The position numbers and the translations under genes were made by a program. From an uncultured Lachnospiraceae bacterium (GTDB taxonomy: Bacteria > Bacillota > Clostridia > Lachnospirales > Lachnospiraceae), in contig CAJTLD010000073.1 of NCBI GenBank assembly GCA_910577065.1, positions 1 through 6,661 of the forward strand: 6,661 nt of DNA. Direction: 5' to 3'. Numbering within the stretch: position 1 is the stretch's first letter; every line of letters begins with the position of its first letter. This document shows positions 1-6,481 of this stretch, in pieces. Below the pieces are notes generated by a model. It was not told where the DNA came from and did no database searches. It saw nothing but the letters and a program-made list of their open reading frames with translations.

Positions 1-805
1 TGTTTTCGGAACCGTTGGCATGGACGCGGATAAAAGCGTCTGCGCCCGCCTGGTTTGCGATTTCTGCGCGCTCGGCATTGCTGATATTTACGTCGTTGCT
101 CTCCCTTATCATAAGAACCTCGTAGCCTCTTGCCGTCAGTTCATCCCGCAGCTTCAAAGAAACCTGCAGCGTCAGTTCGTACTCCGCAAGCCCGGATGAA
201 ACGCCCCGCGTACCGCCGGCCACTTTTGCTTTCTGCTCCGCGGCGCCTGGGCCTACCGGTTCCGTTTCGCTGTTGCCTTTTGCCTGGTGGCCTGCGTCGA
301 TTGCAACCAGATACCCGGCGGATTCTCCCGGCAGGGGTTTTTCTTTCACATAATCGCTTTTCACATAGTAAAACGCGTCTTCGATTAAAATTTTAGTCCA
401 TCCGTTCTCTTCCGAAACCCGGTTTAAAACTTCCCTGCGCAAAGCGGTTTTATAAACGTCCGCGTCCAAAGCCGGGGCAATGCGGATATTGACCGAGGAG
501 GTGGTAACGATTTCCGTAACAGGAATATGTTCGGGATCTTCTGCGGTCTGGACGGTATAGCCGTCCGGTTCGGCGGATTCTGTTGATATCAGGTTTTCGG
601 TTTCGTATGTTTCTGGTATTTCGGTGGGAATATCGTTTTGCTGCGCGGCAAAGGGCCGTTCGGTTTCCGTCTCCTGGCTCAGAAGTTCGGTTGTTTCGGC
701 CGCATCCCGGGCAGGTGCTTTTGATTTGCCGCAGGAACATAAAAAGATTGCCAGCAGAAGAAGAAAAAATGCCGGCATATGTGTTTTACGGTTTTGTTTT
801 TCCAT
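1..805 (-). CDS. N-acetylmuramoyl-L-alanine amidase, SH3b-containing lipoprotein (partial, C-terminus outside window)
   Basis: This is a cell-wall hydrolase of the zinc-dependent Amidase_3 family, which cleaves the bond between N-acetylmuramic acid and L-alanine in peptidoglycan. Reading in from the ATG at 805-803, 268 codons are visible. Residues 10-25 form a hydrophobic signal sequence ending in a lipobox-like L-C-S-C, so Cys25 is probably lipidated and the enzyme tethered outside the membrane. Residues 27-96 are a Thr/Glu/Pro-rich linker. Residues about 97-155 look like a bacterial SH3 domain (SVNIR near 104, NGWTKI near 134, YYVKSDYV near 146). The catalytic domain starts at about 165: VAIDAGHQ gives zinc ligand His173, the AEYEL stretch gives probable ligand Glu208, and FIRVHAN gives His262. 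The later catalytic Glu lies beyond the window. The start is supported by AGGAGG (complement of 811-816) five bases upstream. It is transcribed divergently from the EF-G paralogue. The family is firm; the substrate and biological role (growth, division or sporulation) cannot be told. Confidence 0.93.
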   Translation of the reverse strand, partial: MEKQNRKTHMPAFFLLLLAIFLCSCGKSKAPARDAAETTELLSQETETERPFAAQQNDIPTEIPETYETENLISTESAEPDGYTVQTAEDPEHIPVTEIVTTSSVNIRIAPALDADVYKTALRREVLNRVSEENGWTKILIEDAFYYVKSDYVKEKPLPGESAGYLVAIDAGHQAKGNSETEPVGPGAAEQKAKVAGGTRGVSSGLAEYELTLQVSLKLRDELTARGYEVLMIRESNDVNISNAERAEIANQAGADAFIRVHANGSEN

Positions 806-821
806 AGCGTCCTCCTATTCG

Positions 822-843
822 CAGGCGGATTTTTTTGCGCCTG
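822..843 (-). other. Hairpin in the amidase mRNA leader
   Basis: CAGGCG (822-827) and CGCCTG (838-843) form a perfect 6-bp stem with a 10-base, mostly A/T loop. It would sit at the extreme 5' end of the amidase transcript if transcription starts near 846, just before the ribosome site at 811-816. Such 5' stem-loops can stabilise mRNA. A role in translation control is possible but unsupported. Confidence 0.35.
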
Positions 844-852
844 TCCGTATGT

Positions 853-881
853 ATTATATGTGAAAACAGCCCTTTGCGCAA
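853..881 (-). promoter_or_regulatory. Candidate sigma-A promoter of the amidase gene
   Basis: On the minus strand a perfect -10 TATAAT (858 to 853) is preceded, after a 17-base spacer, by TTGCGC (881 to 876), a weak -35 matching the consensus only in TTG. Transcription would start near 846, giving a leader of about 40 bases before the ATG at 805. The -10 match and spacing are seen directly; promoter activity is inferred. Confidence 0.5.
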
Positions 882-892
882 GAAGCTGTTTT
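863..892. repeat. 30-bp dyad symmetry overlapping the amidase -35 (candidate operator)
   Basis: The arms AAAACAGC (863-870) and GCTGTTTT (885-892) are perfect inverted repeats around a centre at 877.5. The same centre is that of the 8-bp palindrome TTGCGCAA (874-881), with three non-matching bases on each side. The inner palindrome contains the putative amidase -35. The dyad lies upstream of both predicted transcription starts, so it would not be in either mRNA. This fits a protein-binding site better than a terminator. The symmetry is direct; binding is inferred. Confidence 0.4.
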
Positions 893-970
893 TGGGCGGG
901 CTTATTTGGGTAAAATGACAGAATGGATTCGGTATAAGAAAATACATTATGTGAAAGTGAAATAAAATAG

Positions 971-999
971 TTGTAATATTCCAAAAAATTTAGTACAAT
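971..999 (+). promoter_or_regulatory. Sigma-A-type promoter of the EF-G paralogue
   Basis: TTGTAA (971-976) and TACAAT (994-999) are separated by exactly 17 bases, and the stretch upstream (about 940-970) is A-rich like an UP element. The predicted start near 1006 gives a leader of about 60 bases that ends with GGAGG at 1054-1058. No leader hairpin or riboswitch was recognised. Confidence 0.65.
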
Positions 1000-1068
1000 A
1001 TAACCATACGTAAAGGGTATCGTGAAAAGCACCGTTTTGATACGAACCAGATTGGAGGATTTTTTATT

Positions 1069-3156
1069 ATGAATGTTTACACAACGGACAAGATTCGCAA
1101 CGTGGTACTTCTTGGGCATGGCGGCTGCGGGAAGACCAGCCTGGTAGAAGCGATGGCTTATTTATCGGGCGTTACAACCCGCATGGGAAAAGTAGGCGAC
1201 GGCAATACAATCAGCGATTATGACAAGGAAGAGATGAAGCGCCTGTTTTCCATCAACGCTTCCGTCGTCCCGATTATATGGGAGGATACAAAGATCAATA
1301 TTTTAGACGCGCCCGGCTACTTTGATTTTGCGGGTGAAGTGGAAGAAGCGGCGTCCGTGGCCGATGCGGCGATTATCGTAATTTCCGGCAAAGCGGGCAT
1401 AGAAGTCGGCACCAAAAAGGCATGGGAAGTCTGTGAAAAATACAAGCTGCCCAGGATTGTATTCGTAACGGATATGGATATCGACGAAGCCAGCTACCGT
1501 CAGGTTATTGAAGATTTACAGGAATTATACGGCAAGAAAATTGCGCCGTTCCACCTGCCGATCCGTGAAAACGGGCAGTTTGTGGGCTATGTCAACGTAC
1601 TGCAGCAGAGGGCGAAACGCTGGAAGGACAACGGCGAGGTAGAAAAGACAGACGTTCCGGATTATTCCAGGGAAAATCTGGAAACATACCGCGAGGAACT
1701 GATGGAAGCAGTTGCGGAAACCAGCGAGGAATTTATGGAACGCTATTTTGGCGGGGAAGAATTTTCAGAGGATGAAATCCGCCAGGCTCTGCGCGTAAAC
1801 GTTGCGGACGGCAGCATCGTTCCCGTTATGATGGGTTCCAACCTGCTCGCAAGGGGTATCTTTACTCTGTTGGTGGATATTGTAAAATATCTTCCGGGCC
1901 CGGATAAGAAGAAGTGCGCCGGCATCAGCGCCAAGACAAACGAAGTATTCCAGGCGGATTACGATTTTGCCAAAGCAAAGTCGGCCTATGTATTTAAGAC
2001 GATTGTGGATCCGTTTATCGGCAAATATTCTTTGATCAAAGTCAATTCCGGCGTATTAAAGACCGACGATATCCTGTACAATTACCAGAAAGGCGCCGAA
2101 GAAAAAATCGGAAAGCTCTACGTTTTAAGGGGCAATAAAGCCGAAGAAGTCAAAGAACTGCACGCCGGGGATATCGGCGCGTTAGCGAAGTTAAACAACA
2201 CTTCCACAACGGATTCTTTATCCACGAAAGCCAACCCGATCCATTATATTGCGGCAAAAATGCCGGTTCCTTATACATATATGCGTTATCAGGCAAAGAA
2301 TAAAGGGGACGAGGACAAGATTTCGCAGGCGCTGCAAAAGCTGATGGCGGAAGACTTAACGTTAAAGGGTGTAAACGACAGTGAAAACGGGCAGACTCTT
2401 TTGTATGGCATGGGCGATCAGCATCTTGAGGTTGTTGTCAGCAAACTGCTGACGAAATACAAAATCGAAGTGGAACTTTCCAAACCAAAAGTTGCGTTCC
2501 GCGAAACCATCCGCAAGAAATCGGATGTGGAATACAAGTATAAGAAGCAGTCCGGCGGCCATGGACAGTACGGGCATGTCAAGATGACGTTTGAGCCGTC
2601 CGGCAATCTGGAAGAAGCGTATGAATTTGATCAAATCGTAGTCGGCGGCGCCGTGCCGAAGAATTATTTTCCGGCAGTGGAAAAAGGCGTCCAGGAAGCC
2701 GTTCTCCGCGGGCCTTTGGCTGCATACCCGGTTGTTGGCGTAAAAGCGGTGCTTTACGACGGTTCCTACCATCCGGTGGATTCTTCTGAAATGGCGTTTA
2801 AAACGGCTGCGCGCCAGGCGTTTAAGAAAGGCTTTTTAGAGGCTTCCCCGGTTCTGCTTGAGCCGATTGTAGCGCTTAAGGTCGTTGTGCCGGATTCTTA
2901 TACGGGCGACGTTATGGGAGATCTGAACAAACGGCGCGGCAGGGTGCTTGGCATGAACCCAATCGAAGGCGGCAAGCAGGAAATCGTAGCGGACGTACCG
3001 AGCATGGAATTAATCGGCTACAACACGGATCTGCGTTCCATGACCGGAGGAGCCGACGATTATTCTTATGAATTTGCAAGATATGAGCAGGCGCCGGGCG
3101 AAATCCAGGAAAAGGAAATTGCAGCAAGGGCAAATAAATTAGACAGCGGAGAATAA
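1069..3156 (+). CDS. Elongation factor G paralogue (EF-G-2-type translational GTPase)
   Basis: This 695-residue protein has the full EF-G architecture (typical length about 690-700). The GTPase domain opens with the P-loop GHGGCGKTS (16-24) in place of the AHIDAGKTT of canonical EF-G. The G3 motif DAPG is at 80-83. The G4 position reads TDMD (134-137) instead of NKxD, and the G5 region is GSN (256-258). Switch I lacks the usual RGITI and has RLFSINAS instead. Domain IV has SGGHGQYGHV from 495 and the tip-loop region YHPVDSSEMAF from 567, where His568 matches the translocation-critical His of EF-G. Domain V begins near PVLLEPI (594) and includes GDVMGDLNKRRGR. The G-domain style recalls Thermus EF-G-2, a paralogue of uncertain role. 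Canonical EF-G drives ribosomal translocation; whether this one does so is unknown. GGAGG lies 10 bases before the ATG. It is a lone gene, not in the str (rpsL-rpsG-fusA-tuf) context expected for the main fusA. Confidence 0.93.
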   Translation: MNVYTTDKIRNVVLLGHGGCGKTSLVEAMAYLSGVTTRMGKVGDGNTISDYDKEEMKRLFSINASVVPIIWEDTKINILDAPGYFDFAGEVEEAASVADAAIIVISGKAGIEVGTKKAWEVCEKYKLPRIVFVTDMDIDEASYRQVIEDLQELYGKKIAPFHLPIRENGQFVGYVNVLQQRAKRWKDNGEVEKTDVPDYSRENLETYREELMEAVAETSEEFMERYFGGEEFSEDEIRQALRVNVADGSIVPVMMGSNLLARGIFTLLVDIVKYLPGPDKKKCAGISAKTNEVFQADYDFAKAKSAYVFKTIVDPFIGKYSLIKVNSGVLKTDDILYNYQKGAEEKIGKLYVLRGNKAEEVKELHAGDIGALAKLNNTSTTDSLSTKANPIHYIAAKMPVPYTYMRYQAKNKGDEDKISQALQKLMAEDLTLKGVNDSENGQTLLYGMGDQHLEVVVSKLLTKYKIEVELSKPKVAFRETIRKKSDVEYKYKKQSGGHGQYGHVKMTFEPSGNLEEAYEFDQIVVGGAVPKNYFPAVEKGVQEAVLRGPLAAYPVVGVKAVLYDGSYHPVDSSEMAFKTAARQAFKKGFLEASPVLLEPIVALKVVVPDSYTGDVMGDLNKRRGRVLGMNPIEGGKQEIVADVPSMELIGYNTDLRSMTGGADDYSYEFARYEQAPGEIQEKEIAARANKLDSGE

Positions 3157-3168
3157 AAAATCTAAAAT
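3140..3168 (+). promoter_or_regulatory. Candidate promoter for the propeller gene, overlapping the EF-G paralogue end
   Basis: TAGACA (3140-3145, five of six matches to TTGACA) and TAAAAT (3163-3168, five of six matches to TATAAT) have a 17-base spacer. The -35 lies inside the last codons of the upstream gene. It would start transcription near 3175, about 50 bases before the ATG at 3228. This is a plausible but unproven separate promoter. Confidence 0.4.
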
Positions 3169-3227
3169 CAGCAAACTATTACATAGGATGAAAGACAAAT
3201 CTTTTTTAGGAGAATGGGGCGTTTTCG

Positions 3228-4529
3228 ATGTGGCAGAAGATAAAGAGGAAATGTCTTGCTGCACTGTTGGTAATAGTTGTGATCATGCAGGAACCGTCTC
3301 TTTTGCGGGCAGGAAAATTAAACTGGGGAAACGCCTGCGCAGTAAAAGAGATGATTTCTGGACAGGATACGGGTTCAGATAATACGGTTTCGGTTTGTTA
3401 TTATCTGAATGGCGGGGTTTTGGAAGGAAGCAGCGGCAAAACATACGGACAGGAGGAACTTCCGGTTGAGTTTGGGGTTCCTGCAAGAGAGGGGTATAAT
3501 TTTGCAGGATGGTATACCGAAAGCAGTTTTACCCATAAAGTAAGCAGGCTTGAAACGGTTCACGCCGGCGAATACAAATTATATGCGAAATGGACCAGGA
3601 AGATAGACGGGGATTACAATGTCCAGATGTATCCCTACCAGAACGCTGCCGTATCCGAGGGCAGCGAAAAGAAATTAAAAAACTGCGATTATCGGTTTTT
3701 AGAACAGGTGAGGATACCGGGCATGCCGGGTACGCGGGAGGAGGATGCGAAAGAAAACCGCATTACTGAGACCAGCCAGTACCCGCAGGGAATCTGCATA
3801 ACGGACGAGTATCTCCTGGTAAGCGCATACAGCGGCGAAAAAGGCGGGGGCCTGGGCTGCATTCATGTATTTGACCGGAAAACCGGAACCTATTGCGCGA
3901 CAATTGGGACTAAGAAAAACAGCCATATGGGAGGGCTGGCATTTGACGGAAAACGAATCTGGGTCTGCCACTCGGGCAGCGGCACGTTAGGGTGTATCCC
4001 ATATTCATATGTGCGGCAGGTTGCTTCACGTATGCCGCAGTCTGTGGTAGACTGTTCCGCTTCGTTTGAAGAATATAACGTGTCGAACACGCCAAGCTGC
4101 ATAGCGTTTTATGACGGCATGATTTGGGTGGCGACGCATACAAAACTGTTTTGTTCCAGAATGGCTGCTTATCAGATGACGGAACGCGGGTTAAAGCAGG
4201 TTAAGAGCTGCCGTATTCCGGATAAGGTACAGGGGATTGTGTTTGATGAAGAGGGCAGGGTATATGTCAGTACTTCTTTTGGGAGAAAGAAGTCGTCATA
4301 TCTGAAGGTTTACGAATCATGCAGTAAGATGGACGAACATCCGAACCGGCCGATGGTAAAGATCGAAATGCCGCCTTGTTCGGAAGAAATTGAACTGGCG
4401 GACGGGCAGATTTACGTGTTGTTTGAATCGGCGGGGGAGAAATATTTTGAAGGTACAGATGGGAAAGGGAAAAGCATTGCTCCGGTAGATCAGGTGCTTT
4501 TGCTGGAGCGGGAGTCGGTTTTGGAGTGA
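3228..4529 (+). CDS. Secreted protein with one Flg_new (Listeria-Bacteroides) repeat and a beta-propeller-like domain
   Basis: The 433-residue product has no recognised enzyme function. Residues 4-28 are a basic then hydrophobic N-terminus typical of a Sec signal; cleavage could lie near Ala36-Ala38, but this is uncertain. Residues about 55-122 match the Flg_new/InlB B-repeat pattern: YYLNGG near 58, REGYNFAGWYT from 87 and YKLYAKW ending at 122. From about 184 a repeated pattern recurs roughly every 50 residues: PQGI (186), MGGLAFDGKRIWV (234), SCIAFYDGMIWV (about 290), VQGIVFDEEGRVYV (334) and EEIELADGQIYV (386). This pattern resembles blades of a YncE/SMP-30-like propeller. No LPXTG, choline-binding or other C-terminal anchor is visible, so it is probably released or loosely bound. 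The only in-frame start is the ATG at 3228, because a TAG lies upstream at 3207. AGGAG at 3208-3212 is 15 bases away, which is long; GGGG at 3216-3219 may substitute. Domain calls are by eye. Confidence 0.85.
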   Translation: MWQKIKRKCLAALLVIVVIMQEPSLLRAGKLNWGNACAVKEMISGQDTGSDNTVSVCYYLNGGVLEGSSGKTYGQEELPVEFGVPAREGYNFAGWYTESSFTHKVSRLETVHAGEYKLYAKWTRKIDGDYNVQMYPYQNAAVSEGSEKKLKNCDYRFLEQVRIPGMPGTREEDAKENRITETSQYPQGICITDEYLLVSAYSGEKGGGLGCIHVFDRKTGTYCATIGTKKNSHMGGLAFDGKRIWVCHSGSGTLGCIPYSYVRQVASRMPQSVVDCSASFEEYNVSNTPSCIAFYDGMIWVATHTKLFCSRMAAYQMTERGLKQVKSCRIPDKVQGIVFDEEGRVYVSTSFGRKKSSYLKVYESCSKMDEHPNRPMVKIEMPPCSEEIELADGQIYVLFESAGEKYFEGTDGKGKSIAPVDQVLLLERESVLE

Positions 4530-4541
4530 TGCGGGCTGGCT

Positions 4542-4560
4542 TCTGCGTTCGGCAGATTTT
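4542..4560 (+). terminator. Weak intrinsic terminator candidate after the propeller gene
   Basis: TCTGC (4542-4546) and GCAGA (4552-4556) form a perfect 5-bp stem with the loop GTTCG, followed by TTTT (4557-4560). It begins 12 bases after the stop codon at 4527-4529. The stem and T-run are short, so termination would be partial at best. That would still let some transcription reach the BofC-like gene. Confidence 0.35.
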
Positions 4561-4616
4561 GGAAGCGGCAATGTTTAATTTACAAAAAAATGCGAATACT
4601 ATGACTGGTGATTTCT

Positions 4617-4994
4617 ATGAAAAAAGTCAATTGTATTCGTATTTTTTTTGTTCTTACCGTATTGTTTTGCATCGGATGCTATCAGATCCTGCATTTGAAA
4701 CAGGCAGAGCAGCCGCAGGATATGCCGGATACGGAACAGATATTTGCAGAGGAAGCGGTTTTGGAAAGCGAAGAGGACGTTTTGCCTGTAAGCCAGCCGT
4801 TTGGGTATAAATTTGTCATTTTGGAAGAGGGGGATTATCTGACTGTTTATCTGGCGGATCGCAGGACGGTTTATGAATATACGGCGATCCGGTATTCGGA
4901 TTTGGATGAAAGCCTGCAGCAAAAGATCCGGGAAGGGTACTGCGTAAAGGATGAAGAAACACTGTTTGGTTTTTTGGAAAATTATAGCAGCTAG
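4617..4994 (+). CDS. Small membrane-anchored protein with a BofC C-terminal-like domain
   Basis: This 125-residue protein has a single N-terminal hydrophobic segment (residues 7-23). An acidic, low-complexity stretch follows (30-58), then a compact C-terminal domain (64-123). That domain (GYKFV, YLTVYLADRRTVYEYT, IRYSDL, IREGYCVKDEETLFGFLENYSS in parts) resembles the BofC C-terminal domain. In Bacillus subtilis, BofC is a forespore-secreted protein that restrains the SpoIVB protease and so sigma-K activation. This protein lacks room for the BofC N-terminal domain, so a sporulation role is inference only. The segment could be a signal anchor. A lipoprotein is less likely, since Cys21 is preceded by C-I-G rather than a good lipobox. 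I prefer the ATG at 4617 (MKK start); a GTG at 4608 is in frame and would add three residues. Neither has a strong ribosome site. It lies 87 bp after the propeller gene with no clear promoter between. Confidence 0.8.
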   Translation: MKKVNCIRIFFVLTVLFCIGCYQILHLKQAEQPQDMPDTEQIFAEEAVLESEEDVLPVSQPFGYKFVILEEGDYLTVYLADRRTVYEYTAIRYSDLDESLQQKIREGYCVKDEETLFGFLENYSS

Positions 4995-5029
4995 AGCGTG
5001 TTTGAAAAACGCTTTGGATTCTGTTTTTT
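4995..5029 (+). terminator. Imperfect hairpin with distal T-run after the BofC-like gene
   Basis: AGCGT (4995-4999) pairs with ACGCT (5009-5013), and TTT pairs with AAA inside after one mismatch. The T-run (5024-5029) comes about ten bases after the stem rather than directly after it. The shape is therefore poor for an intrinsic terminator, although its position right after the TAG at 4992-4994 and before a new promoter is suggestive. Confidence 0.25.
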
Positions 5030-5035
5030 AAGTCC

Positions 5036-5063
5036 TTGTTATTTTAGCCCAAAGTGCTATAAT
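5036..5063 (+). promoter_or_regulatory. Promoter of the MATE transporter gene (extended -10)
   Basis: TTGTTA (5036-5041) and a perfect TATAAT (5058-5063) are separated by 16 bases, and TG at 5055-5056 supplies an extended -10. The start would be near 5070. GGGGAGG at 5093-5099 then lies 10 bases before the ATG at 5110. This suggests that the transporter is transcribed independently of the genes before it. Confidence 0.65.
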
Positions 5064-5109
5064 AGGGAAAATGCCCTGTGGCAGACAATTTTGGGGAGGC
5101 GGTTAGGAT

Positions 5110-6473
5110 ATGGGCCAAAATACGAATGCGGGCCTGTTTGAACAGGAAGCGGTTTCATCTGCGGTGGTAAAGCTGGCGATTCCAACGATTATCAGTTCTC
5201 TTGTTATGGTGCTCTACAACCTGGCGGATACTTATTTTGTCGGGATGTTAAACGATCCGGTGCAGACGGCGGCCGTAACGCTGGCGGCGCCGATGCTGCT
5301 TGCGTTTAATGCGGTAAATAACCTGTTCGGCGTTGGGACTTCAAGCGCTATGAGCCGTTTTTTGGGAAGGGGAGAAACCGAAGCGGTCAAAGACTGTTCG
5401 GCTTTCGGTTTTTACTGCGCGCTGTTTTGCGGTATCATCATGTCGCCGTTTTATTTTCCGCCCTTACCTGGATTTTTCAAAATCCGCTTCTTGCGCTGCT
5501 TGGAGCCGGGGAACAGAATGCAGCGGCAACGGCAGGATATATGAAATGGGCCGTTTCATTTGGAGCGGTTCCATCTATTTTAAATGTGGTGTTTGCTTTT
5601 TTGGTGCGTTCGGAAGGAAATTCCGTCCATGCCAGCATCGGTACCATGAGCGGGTGCCTGCTGAATATAATATTAGACCCGGTATTTATTTTGCCGCAGG
5701 GGCTTGCAATGGGCGCGGCGGGCGCGGGGCTGGCCACGTTTCTGTCCAATTGCGCCGCGTGTATGTATTTTATCGTGCTGCTTTATTTTCGCAGGCGGTC
5801 TACCTGCGTCTGTATTGACGTCCGCCGTTTTTCCTTCCAAAAATCCATTGCGCTGGATATATTTGGCGTAGGCGTCCCGGCTGCAATTCAAAACCTGTTA
5901 AATGTTACGGGTATGACCGTATTTAATAATTTTGCAACTGCGTACGGTTCCGAGGCGGTCGCCGCTATGGGGATTGCGCAGAAGATCCAAATGGTGCCGC
6001 TGCAGATTGCGATGGGCGCCGCACAGGGGATTATGCCGTTCGTCGGATACAATTACGCTTCCGGAAACAAGAAGCGCATGAAAGAGGCGGTGGTTATTCT
6101 TTTGCAGCGTACGCTTCTTTTGATGGCGGCTGTGGTTCTTGTCTGCAGCTTGTGTTCCGGCAGCCTGATTGGGCTTTTTATCAAAACAGATTCGGTTGTG
6201 TCGTACGGGGCGCGGTTTCTAATCGGATTTGTGCTGGCGCTGCCGTTTATGTGCATTGATTATACGACGGTCGGCGTATTTCAGGCAATCGGCGCAGGGA
6301 AAAAATCGCTGTTGTTTGCATTCTTACGTAAAATTGTACTGGAAATTCCGGCGTTGGTATTGCTCAATTACATGATTCCGCTGTATGGGATGCCGTATGC
6401 GTCTATGTGCGCGGAAGTGGTTTTGGCGACGGCGTCTGTTTTCATGCTCCGAAAAATACTGACGGATGCCTGA
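5110..6473 (+). pseudogene. MATE-family efflux transporter, interrupted by a one-base frameshift
   Basis: MATE proteins are membrane antiporters that export drugs or metabolites using Na+ or H+ gradients. Two overlapping frames together spell one transporter: 5110-5544 gives the N-terminus, with NLADTYFVG (residues 38-46) and FGVGTSSAMSRFLGRG, both typical of the family. The frame open to 6473 gives the rest, including LLGAGEQN, GAAQGIMPFVGYNY and a hydrophobic C-terminus. Homology crosses from one frame to the other at about 5449-5457. Joining them there restores FYFSALTW and gives about 454 residues, the normal MATE length with room for 12 membrane helices. As written, the first frame runs off into 28 unrelated residues and stops at 5542-5544. 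The second frame has an in-frame ATG at 5541 overlapping that stop. The gene has its own promoter and a good ribosome site. The break may be a real mutation, a sequencing error in a T-run, or a functional split; the sequence alone cannot decide. Substrate is unknown. Confidence 0.88.
5449..5457 (+). other. Frameshift site in the MATE gene (two T4 runs)
   Basis: Two runs of four T separated by one A (5449-5452 and 5454-5457) mark the place where the coding frame moves by -1. Restoring a fifth T to the second run gives codons TAT TTT TCC GCC (Y-F-S-A), continuous with family-like sequence on both sides. Adding it to the first run works almost as well (P-F-L-F-S). No canonical XXXYYYZ slippery heptamer in the correct frame is present. 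Confidence 0.75.
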
Positions 6474-6481
6474 CAAAATGT

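Noticed and set aside
971..998. Inverted repeat TTGTA / TACAA in front of the EF-G paralogue
   Set aside because: The two arms are simply the -35 and -10 hexamers, which happen to be complementary; the 18-base gap and lack of extension argue against an operator.
450..1119. Open frames on both strands across 450-1119, including minus-strand 450-740 and 679-1119 and plus-strand 583-863
   Set aside because: They overlap the amidase frame or the divergent promoter region, have no family resemblance and lack convincing ribosome sites. The minus-strand frame that continues to position 1 carries the amidase motifs.
3191..3207. AAAGA-CAAA-TCTTT hairpin with T-run as a terminator for the EF-G paralogue
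   Set aside because: The stem is five mostly A/T pairs and would be too unstable to act as a reliable intrinsic terminator.
3188..3382. 64-residue plus-strand frame starting just upstream of the propeller gene
   Set aside because: It overlaps the signal-peptide and N-terminal coding part of the 3228 gene in another frame and has no recognisable features.
4526..4810. 94-residue plus-strand frame overlapping the propeller stop and the BofC-like gene
   Set aside because: The BofC-like frame over the same bases shows a membrane segment and a recognisable domain; this one shows neither.
5443..5460. Programmed -1 ribosomal frameshift in the MATE gene
   Set aside because: No in-frame XXXYYYZ heptamer, and no obvious stimulatory stem-loop just downstream. 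MATE genes are not known for programmed frameshifting; a lost T explains the data more simply.
5427..5543. Independent translation of the second MATE frame from the TTG at 5427
   Set aside because: There is no ribosome-binding site upstream, and the first residues read from this TTG do not look like a transporter N-terminus; the family resemblance begins only downstream of the T-runs.
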